This document shows, piece by piece, positions 7,207 to 12,380 of a stretch of DNA of 12,380 bases. This stretch comes from Verrucomicrobia bacterium UBA3750 (GTDB taxonomy: Bacteria; Verrucomicrobiota; Kiritimatiellia; RFP12; UBA1067). The translations under genes were made by a program, and so were the position numbers. The DNA lies in assembly GCA_002371755.1 (NCBI GenBank), contig DFGM01000059.1:7946-20325 (forward strand), in the 5' to 3' direction. The notes under the pieces are model-generated. The model had not been told where the DNA came from. It worked only from the letters and a program-made list of their open reading frames with translations, and did not search any database. Within the stretch, counting starts at the first letter, position 1. Each line of letters begins with the position of its first letter.

Positions 7207-8628
7207 CTAGACGTGCACCCCGAGATACTTTAGGATTCCTTGTGCGGCGCGGCGGCCTTCACCCATTGCGAGAATCACGGTCGCGGCGCCGAGCACGATG
7301 TCGCCGCCCGCGAATACGCCGGGTATGCTCGTCATGTTCGACTTCGGATCGACAACGATATTGCCTCGCTTGTTTACCTCAAGACCTTCGGTAGTAGACG
7401 GAATCAGCGGATTGGAAGCGTTGCCAACGGCCACGACCACCGTGTCGACGTCCAGTGTGAACTCGCTTCCCGGAACAGCCACGGGGCTTCTTCTGCCGGA
7501 GGCGTCCTTCTCGCCGAGTTCGTAGCGAAGGCATTCTATTGCGCACACGAATCCATTGTCGTCGCCGAGAATCCGCTTTGCGTTTTCGAGGATGTGGAAC
7601 TCGACCCCCTCTTCCTTGGCGTGATGGACTTCTTCTTTCCTTGCGGGCATTTCATCCATTGAACGGCGATAGATGAGATATACCTTTTCGGCTCCCAGTC
7701 TGAGCGCCATTCTCGCCGCGTCCATTGCCACATTGCCGCCTCCAAGGACTGCGACGCGCTTGCCGTGCCAGAAGGGAGTGTCGGCCTTGTCTTCTTCGTA
7801 CGCCTTCATGAGGTTGGCGCGCGTCAAGTATTCGTTCGCGGAAAACACGCCGTTCAGGTTCTCTCCCTCGATGTCCATGAACTTGGGAAGCCCCGCACCA
7901 GTGCCGACAAATACCGCGTCGAAGCCGTCCTCGGCGAGGAAGTCCTTCACAGTGCGCGTGCGGCCGACGACATAGTTCGTCTCGATCTTCACGCCCAGCT
8001 TCTTCAGGTTGTCGATTTCGTGGCGGACGATGGATTTAGGGAGACGGAATTCGGGGATGCCGTAAACGAGCACGCCGCCGCACTTGTGGAACGCCTCGAA
8101 CATCGTGACGTCGCATCCAGCCTTTGCGCAATCTGCTGCGCAGGTGATAGAGGCTGGGCCCGAGCCGACAATAGCGACGCGCTTGCCGGTTTTCGGTGCG
8201 CATTCCACGGTCTCCTCGGTGCCGTTTTCGCGCGCGAGGTCGGCCACGAAGCGTTCGATACGGCCGATTGCGACGGCCTTGTCGACATCCTTGAGAAGCT
8301 TGCCCATGGTGCAGAACTTCTGGCACTGCTTCTCCTGCGGGCAAACGCGTCCGCACACTGCGGGCAGAAGCGACGTCCTGCGGATGATCTTCAGCGCCTT
8401 GGCGAAATCGCCTTCTGCCGCAGCCGCGAGGAAGCCGGGTATGTTTATCGCGACAGGGCAGCCCTGCATGCAAGGCTTGGCGGGGCACTGCATGCAGCGC
8501 GAAGCCTCGCATCTGGCCATTTCCGCCGTATAGCCAAGCGCGACTTCGTTCATGTTGCGGGCCCTTGCTTTGGCGTCCTGCTCTGGCATTGCCTGCGGTG
8601 CAATGGCCATTTTTTCTTTTGGTGTCAT
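7207..8628 (-). CDS. nfnB: NfnB: NADPH-binding FAD/Fe-S subunit of electron-bifurcating ferredoxin:NADP+ oxidoreductase (GltD-like)
   Basis: The 473-residue protein belongs to the family usually labelled glutamate synthase small subunit or homotetrameric GltA. The N-terminal Fe-S domain has cysteines at 40, 45, 48, 53 and 57 (RCMQCPAKPCMQGCP) and at 92, 96, 102 and 106. An FAD-binding motif VAIVGSGPAS lies at 151-160. A second dinucleotide fold has VAVLGGGNVAMD (292-303), with RRSMDEMPAR (321-330) suited to the NADP 2'-phosphate. GVFAGGDIVLGAATVILAMG (437-456) closes the FAD site. No glutamate synthase large subunit is nearby. Instead the gene overlaps nfnA by ATGA (8625-8628), which identifies the pair as NfnAB, or possibly the related SudBA sulfide dehydrogenase. 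NfnB would host the bifurcating FAD that links NADPH to ferredoxin and, through NfnA, to NAD(H). The ATG at 8628 is preceded by AGGA at short spacing and is probably coupled to nfnA. Confidence 0.87.
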   Translation of the reverse strand: MTPKEKMAIAPQAMPEQDAKARARNMNEVALGYTAEMARCEASRCMQCPAKPCMQGCPVAINIPGFLAAAAEGDFAKALKIIRRTSLLPAVCGRVCPQEKQCQKFCTMGKLLKDVDKAVAIGRIERFVADLARENGTEETVECAPKTGKRVAIVGSGPASITCAADCAKAGCDVTMFEAFHKCGGVLVYGIPEFRLPKSIVRHEIDNLKKLGVKIETNYVVGRTRTVKDFLAEDGFDAVFVGTGAGLPKFMDIEGENLNGVFSANEYLTRANLMKAYEEDKADTPFWHGKRVAVLGGGNVAMDAARMALRLGAEKVYLIYRRSMDEMPARKEEVHHAKEEGVEFHILENAKRILGDDNGFVCAIECLRYELGEKDASGRRSPVAVPGSEFTLDVDTVVVAVGNASNPLIPSTTEGLEVNKRGNIVVDPKSNMTSIPGVFAGGDIVLGAATVILAMGEGRRAAQGILKYLGVHV

Positions 8629-9485
8629 AGTCCTGCAGCCTTCAATAGATTGCACTCGTGCTCCTTTGCCGCGATTTCCTGCGGTCTGAAAGCGCCCATG
8701 CGCTTGAGCATCAAATCCCAATCGACTTGGTGGGCGTCGAATTCCGGCCCGTCGACGCAAACGAACTTCGTCTTGCCGCCCACGGATACACGGCAGCCGC
8801 CGCACATGCCGGTGCCGTCGATCATGATTGTATTGAGCGAAGCGACGGTCTTTACGCCGAACGGCTTTGTGGCGAGTGCGCAAAACTTCATCATTACAGG
8901 CGGGCCGATTGCGATGACTTCGTCCACTTCGCCACGTTCGCAAAGCTCTTTAAGAGGATCGGTCACGAGTCCCTTGCGGCCCGAAGAGCCGTCGTCTGTG
9001 ACGAGAACGAGCCGATCGCCTGCGATTGCGGCCATCTCGTCCTTCATGACAAAGAGTCCTGCGTTCCGTGCGCCCATGATTATCGTCACTTCGTTGCCGG
9101 CGGCTTTCAACGCCTGGGCGATGGGGTGCATGGGTGCAACGCCTATGCCGCCGCCAACACACACTACGCGGCCTGGTTTCTCCCCGTTCTCTCCGCGAAT
9201 CGAAGTGGGTTTGCCGAGAGGCCCCAGGACCGCCGCGATGAAATCCCCCTCGTTTTTCTTCGCGAGTTTCATCGTAGTCGCGCCCACGGTCTGGAAAATA
9301 AGCGTTATCGTGCCCGCTTCCGGGTCTGCATCGGCAATGGTCAGAGGAATCCTTTCGCCGAATTCCTCATCGACCATCACGATAACAAATTGCCCCGCGC
9401 GCCGCGAACGCGCGACGAGCGGAGCTTCGACCGACATCTCGAAGACATTCTCCGAGAGCCGTCTTTTGCGTATGATTTTGTTCAT
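8625..9485 (-). CDS. nfnA: NfnA: NAD(H)-binding FAD/[2Fe-2S] subunit of electron-bifurcating ferredoxin:NADP+ oxidoreductase
   Basis: The 286-residue protein has the ferredoxin-NADP reductase/PyrK-like layout. An N-terminal FAD-binding barrel carries RAGQFVIVM (29-37) and ERIPLTIAD (44-52). A nucleotide-binding domain carries VVCVGGGIGVAPMHPIAQAL (107-126) and ends with IAIGPPVMM (191-199). A C-terminal cluster site, DGTGMCGGCRV, continues to a third cysteine in FVCVDGPEFD. C228, C231 and C243 plus D224 fit the three-Cys one-Asp [2Fe-2S] ligation known for NfnA. The subunit would oxidise NADH and pass electrons to NfnB. The ATG at 9485 starts 5 nt after the gdhA stop with only a weak upstream purine stretch, so it likely relies on ribosomes finishing gdhA. 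Dihydroorotate dehydrogenase electron-transfer subunit PyrK and SudB are related alternatives; the partner gene next door argues against PyrK. Confidence 0.87.
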   Translation of the reverse strand: MNKIIRKRRLSENVFEMSVEAPLVARSRRAGQFVIVMVDEEFGERIPLTIADADPEAGTITLIFQTVGATTMKLAKKNEGDFIAAVLGPLGKPTSIRGENGEKPGRVVCVGGGIGVAPMHPIAQALKAAGNEVTIIMGARNAGLFVMKDEMAAIAGDRLVLVTDDGSSGRKGLVTDPLKELCERGEVDEVIAIGPPVMMKFCALATKPFGVKTVASLNTIMIDGTGMCGGCRVSVGGKTKFVCVDGPEFDAHQVDWDLMLKRMGAFRPQEIAAKEHECNLLKAAGL

Positions 9486-9490
9486 CGTCT

Positions 9491-10864
9491 TTAGCAGACG
9501 CCTTGCGCAACCATCGCATCGGCGACCTTCACGAAACCGGCGATATTGGCGCCCATCGCGTAGTTGCCCTTGTGCCCGTACTTGGCGGCGGCTTCCCAGG
9601 CGTTGTCGTGAATCGACTTCATGATGCCTTTGAGCTTTGCATCCACTTCCTCGCGCGTCCACGAGAGACGTTCCGAGTTCTGCGACATCTCCAAGCCCGA
9701 CGTCGCCACGCCGCCTGCGTTGGAAGCCTTGCCGGGCGAGTACATGATCTTCGCCTTGATGAATGCCGCTATGGCTTCCGGCGTGGAAGGCATGTTCGCG
9801 CCTTCGCCCACGAGCGTGCAGCCGTGATCGAGAAGATACTTCGCGTCATTGGCGTCAAGTTCGTTTTGGCGTGCGCACGGGAACGCCGCGTCGATCTTGT
9901 CGGCAAGCTGCCAGCTGTTGGCGTTCGCGAAGAACTTTACCGCCTTGGTCTTCTTGGCGAATTCGGCGAGTTCGCCGCGCTTGACGTTTTTGAGGAACAT
10001 GATGTCCTTGAGCATTTTCTCCGTGATGCCGCTTTCGCAATAGATTGCGCCGGAACGGTCGGAAAGCGTCAAAACCTTTGCGCCGAGCTGCAGCAGCTTT
10101 TCGGCGGCGAAGGATGCCACATTGCCGGAACCGGAAATCACGCACTTCTTGCCCTCGAACGTCTCTCCGCGCATCGCGAGCATGTTTTCGGCGAAATATA
10201 CATCGCCATAGCCGGTCGCCTCGGGGCGTATCAGCGAGCCGCCGAACGAAAGAGCCTTGCCTGTGAGAACGCCGGTCCATTCGTTTGCCAGCTTCTTGTA
10301 CTGTCCGAAGAGATAGCCGATTTCGCGGCCGCCTACGTTCATATCACCCGCGGGCACGTCGGTATCCGGTCCGATGTGGCGGTAGAGCTCGTTCATGAAG
10401 CTCTGGCAGAAACGCATCACTTCCGCATCGCTGCAACGCTTTCCAGGGGTGTGGGGCGACTGCTTCGGATTGAAGTCGGAACCGCCTTTCCCGCCTCCCA
10501 TCGGCAGTGTGGTGAGCGAGTTCTTGAACACCTGCTCGAAAGCAAGGAACTTCAGCACCGAAAGATTAACCGTAGGGTCGAACCTGAGCCCGCCTTTATA
10601 CGGACCTATCGCAGAGTTCATCTGGATGCGGTAGCCGCGGTTCACACGCACGAAGCCCTTGTCGTCCACCCAGGGAACGCGGAACATGATTACGCGCTCG
10701 GGTTCTACCATGCGCTCAAGTATGGCGTTCTTCTTGTACTGGGGATTCGCCTTGATGACGGGATCGAGTGATGTCAGAACTTCGGTGACAGCCTGCAGAA
10801 ACTCCGGTTCCCCGGCGTTCTTGACCTTGACTGCTTTTATCGTCTCTGAGATGTATTCGTTCAT
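9491..10864 (-). CDS. gdhA: NADP-type glutamate dehydrogenase (hexameric GDH family)
   Basis: The enzyme makes glutamate from 2-oxoglutarate and ammonium with NAD(P)H. The 457-residue length is close to the E. coli-type enzyme (about 447). The catalytic region PMGGGKGGSDFNPK (121-134) contains K126, and TDVPAGDMNVGGREIG (168-183) contains the catalytic aspartate D174. The Rossmann motif is VISGSGNVASF (242-252). KASNAGGVATSG near the C-terminus is also typical. An extra stretch, about eight residues longer than in E. coli, sits between NPK and EVMRFC (about 135-147). NADP preference is inferred from overall similarity to the biosynthetic family. The ATG at 10864 has a clear AAAGGAG just upstream. 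The gene heads a three-gene unit with nfnA and nfnB, which suggests that NADPH made by NfnAB feeds this reaction. Confidence 0.95.
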   Translation of the reverse strand: MNEYISETIKAVKVKNAGEPEFLQAVTEVLTSLDPVIKANPQYKKNAILERMVEPERVIMFRVPWVDDKGFVRVNRGYRIQMNSAIGPYKGGLRFDPTVNLSVLKFLAFEQVFKNSLTTLPMGGGKGGSDFNPKQSPHTPGKRCSDAEVMRFCQSFMNELYRHIGPDTDVPAGDMNVGGREIGYLFGQYKKLANEWTGVLTGKALSFGGSLIRPEATGYGDVYFAENMLAMRGETFEGKKCVISGSGNVASFAAEKLLQLGAKVLTLSDRSGAIYCESGITEKMLKDIMFLKNVKRGELAEFAKKTKAVKFFANANSWQLADKIDAAFPCARQNELDANDAKYLLDHGCTLVGEGANMPSTPEAIAAFIKAKIMYSPGKASNAGGVATSGLEMSQNSERLSWTREEVDAKLKGIMKSIHDNAWEAAAKYGHKGNYAMGANIAGFVKVADAMVAQGVC

Positions 10865-10881
10865 TTTACTCCTTTACCTTG

Positions 10882-10908
10882 CGGTTTGTTATTTTTATGC
10901 ACAAACCG
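10882..10908. promoter_or_regulatory. Inverted repeat CGGTTTGT-N11-ACAAACCG upstream of gdhA
   Basis: Perfect 8-bp arms lie at 10882-10889 and 10901-10908, separated by an AT-rich 11-bp spacer. The element ends 17 nt before the gdhA start codon, just upstream of its ribosome binding site. It could be a repressor operator or a hairpin in the gdhA leader. No T run follows it in the gdhA direction in the way a terminator would require. I saw no -10/-35 pair in this gap good enough to call as the gdhA promoter. Confidence 0.5.
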
Positions 10909-10956
10909 TGCCATATCCCTTGGCGTGCGTCATGCAGGCATTTTACCTTATTTTCC

Positions 10957-10971
10957 TTACAATTCTTGTAA
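10957..10971. promoter_or_regulatory. Small perfect dyad TTACAA-TTC-TTGTAA upstream of gdhA
   Basis: Six-base arms flank a 3-base centre in an AT-rich patch about 95 bp upstream of the gdhA ATG. The size and symmetry suit a dimeric transcription factor site. It may serve gdhA or be a chance match in AT-rich DNA. No regulator gene is in the window to pair it with. Confidence 0.3.
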
Positions 10972-11227
10972 TCTCCGCCAACAACACCTTACAGAAAGCG
11001 TAATTCCTGCTGGAGGGAACTCGTGATACCGCCTTGAGCCGAGCCTGCATTCGCATTTACAGCCGCCATCCCAGGAGCCTCCAGTCTAACGCTTTCGATG
11101 AACAGCGACGCCAGTGGAACGCATATCTTGCATATTTGCGGCCAATAGGGGGAATAATCGCGGGATATGGGCGTTTGACAGCCCGCCCCGCTCTTGTATC
11201 TGGTGTCGCGCATTGCCTTCCAATCCA

Positions 11228-11359
11228 ATGGGCGTCACCAGGAATTCCAATGGGCATTGAATTGGAAACCGATGCCCATTGAATGTGATTCCGATGGGCA
11301 TTGGATTCCTGCCCCATGCCCATTGGATTTCCGGGTGATGGGCGGCATATGACTTTCAG
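11228..11359 (+). repeat. Degenerate tandem array with exact 22-bp period (six units)
   Basis: Units begin at 11228, 11250, 11272, 11294, 11316 and 11338, each exactly 22 bp. The shared core is ATGSSCATTGRATT. The third to fifth bases alternate between GGG and GCC, so units 2 and 4 read ATGGGCATTG while units 3 and 5 read ATGCCCATTG. This also gives a 44-bp higher-order period. Units 1 and 6 keep ATGGGC but diverge afterwards. A still weaker unit may start at 11206 (CATTG in register). The second half of each unit is variable, often ending TTCC or CCG. Confidence 0.8.
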
Positions 11360-11403
11360 GTGGGGCGAGGCGTCGCGGCTCGCCCGGAGGGCTCGCCCCA
11401 CCT
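11358..11403. repeat. Inverted repeat with 12-bp arms, REP-like
   Basis: AGGTGGGGCGAG (11358-11369) is the exact reverse complement of CTCGCCCCACCT (11392-11403), with 22 bp between. An inner copy of CTCGCCC at 11379-11385 can pair with the same left arm (GGGCGAG, 11363-11369) across a 9-nt loop, so two stems exclude each other. Only three T residues follow on the plus strand and there is no plus-strand gene upstream, so I do not call it a terminator. Confidence 0.7.
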
Positions 11404-11450
11404 TTGCCGGAGGGATAGTTCCACCTTTGCCAGAGGGATAGCCCCACCAA
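11379..11450 (+). repeat. Tandem array with 23-bp period (three units)
   Basis: The marker GAGGG recurs at exact 23-bp steps, within GGAGGG at 11386, GGAGGG at 11409 and AGAGGG at 11432. Each is preceded by GCC or CCC and followed about 7 bp later by CCACC. The last two units, containing CCACCTTTGCC, differ from each other at only three positions. The first unit doubles as the right arm of the neighbouring inverted repeat, so the two structures are built from the same sequence. Confidence 0.7.
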
Positions 11451-11537
11451 GGCCCAACTCCTTCGGCGTGCATGGGCGGGTTGCGGGCGCGGCGGACGCT
11501 GCGGCGGATGGAGTCGATGGCATTGTGCGCGCGAATA

Positions 11538-11546
11538 TGGTATAAT
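11538..11546 (+). promoter_or_regulatory. Extended -10 promoter TGGTATAAT for the T3S chaperone-cargo genes
   Basis: TGGTATAAT has a perfect -10 hexamer (11541-11546) and the TGn extension. The predicted transcript start is near 11553, giving a leader of about 32 nt with GGGAG just before ATG 11585. No good -35 is visible. It shares the string TGnTATAATAT with the promoter at 7005-7013. Confidence 0.65.
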
Positions 11547-11584
11547 ATTCGTTAATTCGTTCAACCTGGACAAGTGGGAGAGAT

Positions 11585-12055
11585 ATGGAATTCAAAGAAC
11601 TGCTCGCGGCGTTTGCCGCGAAATACAACATAGAAGGGCTCGACGGCGCGGAAGGCGTCGCGGAACTCGAAGTCGACGGCATCCGCGTGGAACTGCTGGA
11701 AGACCCGCAGGCGCGGAGCCTGGTCGCGTGTGCGGAGATCGGACTCCCGCCCCCAGACGCGAACGGCGCGTTCGGAGCCATGATGCTAAGGGCCAACTTT
11801 CTCTTGCGCGCCACGGAAGGCGCGACGCTCTGCGAGAATCCCGAAAGCGGCGCCTACTCCATAGTGCGTCCGTACCCGTTGGCACTTGCCGACGTCGATT
11901 CGTTCTGCTCCTGCCTCGAATCGCTCGTAAACCAGACGGAGAACTGGCGCAAGGCGCTTGCGGGTCTTCGCGAAGCCGAGTCCGCGCGGTCCAAGGCCCG
12001 GAAAGTGGATGACTCCCACCACGACATGCTTTCAAGCGGATTCGTCCATGTGTAA
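11585..12055 (+). CDS. Type III secretion chaperone, CesT/Tir class I family
   Basis: The 156-residue acidic protein has the size and order of CesT-family chaperones, which bind one effector as dimers in the cytoplasm and hand it to the secretion ATPase. An N-terminal helix FKELLAAFAAKYNIEGL (3-19) is followed by strands around ELEVDGIRVELLEDP. Next comes the family core LVACAEIGLPPPD, then MMLRANFLLRATEGATLC, in which ANFL and GATLC are characteristic. YSIVRPYPLALADVDSF follows, with a long C-terminal helix containing LESLVNQTENWRKAL. The tail (about 130-156) is polar and variable. The ATG at 11585 has GGGAG just upstream and a clear promoter before that. The downstream gene is the natural cargo candidate. 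No secretion apparatus gene is in the window, so the system itself must be elsewhere. The family call is firm; the cargo is inferred. Confidence 0.85.
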   Translation: MEFKELLAAFAAKYNIEGLDGAEGVAELEVDGIRVELLEDPQARSLVACAEIGLPPPDANGAFGAMMLRANFLLRATEGATLCENPESGAYSIVRPYPLALADVDSFCSCLESLVNQTENWRKALAGLREAESARSKARKVDDSHHDMLSSGFVHV

Positions 12056-12068
12056 CTTTTTTGCGTCT

Positions 12069-12082
12069 CGTGTGTACACAAG
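12069..12082. repeat. Palindrome centred on TGTGTACACA between chaperone and downstream gene
   Basis: TGTGTACACA (12071-12080) is a perfect 10-bp palindrome, extended by TC/GA pairs after one mismatch on each side. It sits in the 61-nt gap, 37 nt before the next ATG. It could be a protein-binding site or a small hairpin that sets relative expression; no T run follows it. Confidence 0.4.
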
Positions 12083-12116
12083 ACGGAAAGGTTAAAGTCA
12101 AGAAAGGAACAGAACA

Positions 12117-12380
12117 ATGGCAGGACAGGTAAATGCAAGCTACAGCGCGAATTTCCAGAAGTTCGTTGACTTTGCGAACAAGGCGTATGCGACGAAGGGC
12201 GAGGACACGGTCGTGCGCTTTTCGGGGATGCCGAGGGGCGACTACAAAGGCGCCTTCGCGTCGTTCTTGCGCACGTCAGACATGAAGACGGCGAACGACC
12301 AGGTGCGCGACCTGTTCCGCCAGGCGATCGCGGACATGTTCGGCGGCGAGAGGAACATACCGGACATCGTGCGCGACAAC
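12117..12380 (+). CDS. Unrecognised protein, candidate T3S effector (N-terminal 88 residues, cut by the window edge)
   Basis: The frame is open from ATG 12117 to the end of the window (88 codons). AAAGGA lies 8 nt upstream. I do not recognise the family. The first dozen residues, MAGQVNASYSAN, are small and polar (Ala, Ser, Asn, Gln) without a hydrophobic segment, so there is no Sec signal; this is the composition often seen in T3S signals. Then follow FQKFVDFANKAYATKGEDTV, SGMPRGDYKGAFASFLRTSD, a predicted helix with VRDLFRQAIADMFGG, and NIPDIVRDN. Position directly after a CesT-type chaperone, in the same direction and with no separate promoter seen, suggests cargo. The role as an effector is inference; a structural or housekeeping protein cannot be excluded without the rest of the gene. 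Confidence 0.6.
   Translation, partial: MAGQVNASYSANFQKFVDFANKAYATKGEDTVVRFSGMPRGDYKGAFASFLRTSDMKTANDQVRDLFRQAIADMFGGERNIPDIVRDN

Larger units (their letters stand above)
10865..11584. other. 720-bp gene-free divergent spacer between gdhA and the T3S chaperone gene
   Basis: I find no credible protein gene here. The frames that stay open read straight through the tandem repeats and have no ribosome binding sites. From left to right the spacer holds the gdhA leader with two dyads (10882-10971), about 230 bp of mixed sequence in which I see nothing definite (10975-11205), a 22-bp-period array (about 11206-11359), a 12-bp inverted repeat (11358-11403), a 23-bp-period array (about 11379-11450), a GC-rich stretch (11451-11530), and the chaperone promoter. 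Confidence 0.7.

Noticed and set aside
7207..8628. Glutamate synthase small subunit (gltD) as the final name
   Set aside because: No large subunit is present. The overlapping upstream gene is an NfnA with the expected [2Fe-2S] site.
8629..8943. N-terminal extension of nfnB to a start at 8943
   Set aside because: The extension lies out of frame inside nfnA and is Arg-rich. The GltD-family N-terminus fits ATG 8628, which has a typical ATGA overlap.
7765..9624. Plus-strand open frame of 619 codons opposite nfnA and nfnB
   Set aside because: It spans two well-supported genes and their junction on the other strand, with no domain and no ribosome binding site.
10989..11228. 79-codon minus-strand frame, and other frames reading through the spacer
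   Set aside because: They start in or run through the 22-bp array, have no ribosome binding site, and show no family resemblance.
11358..11410. Rho-independent terminator
   Set aside because: The 12-bp stem has a 22-nt loop and only TTT after it, and no plus-strand gene upstream needs it; on the minus strand no T run follows.
11228..11450. CRISPR array
   Set aside because: Repeats are contiguous, short-period and degenerate, with no unique spacers between identical repeats and no cas genes nearby.

Overview
The window looks like a chromosomal segment from a GC-rich Gram-negative bacterium with tightly packed, translationally coupled genes. Taxonomy is inferred only from protein style. A type III secretion (T3S) chaperone, a DUF2723-TPR membrane protein and an Aquifex-type aconitase together fit the PVC group (a gut Kiritimatiellota- or Lentisphaerota-like lineage). 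No rRNA or other marker is present to prove this.

The left 11 kb is read from the minus strand in two blocks. The first transcribed block (10864 down to 7207) is gdhA-nfnA-nfnB. It encodes an NADP-type glutamate dehydrogenase followed by both subunits of an NfnAB-type electron-bifurcating NADH-dependent ferredoxin:NADP+ oxidoreductase. Gene spacing is 5 nt and then a 4-nt ATGA overlap. I infer that NfnAB supplies NADPH for ammonium assimilation by GdhA. The second block (6993 down to the left edge) starts at an extended -10 promoter placed so close to the ATG that the mRNA should be nearly leaderless. It encodes a large DUF2723 membrane protein with a C-terminal TPR region, a branched-chain aminotransferase (ilvE), the single-strand exonuclease RecJ and the N-terminal 195 residues of an aconitase that runs off the left edge. 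Aconitase, Gdh, NfnAB and IlvE all touch 2-oxoglutarate/glutamate metabolism. RecJ and the DUF2723 protein are the odd members.

Between gdhA and the right-hand genes lies a 720-bp stretch without a credible gene. It holds two dyads upstream of gdhA, a tandem array with an exact 22-bp period, a 12-bp inverted repeat with two competing pairings, and a second tandem array with a 23-bp period.

The right end is transcribed on the plus strand from a clear TGGTATAAT promoter. It encodes a CesT/Tir-type class I T3S chaperone, then, 61 nt later with its own ribosome binding site, an unrecognised protein that runs off the right edge. By the usual chaperone-cargo gene order this second protein is a candidate secreted effector. 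This pair, next to the repeat-rich spacer, is the most likely place for undescribed biology in the window.
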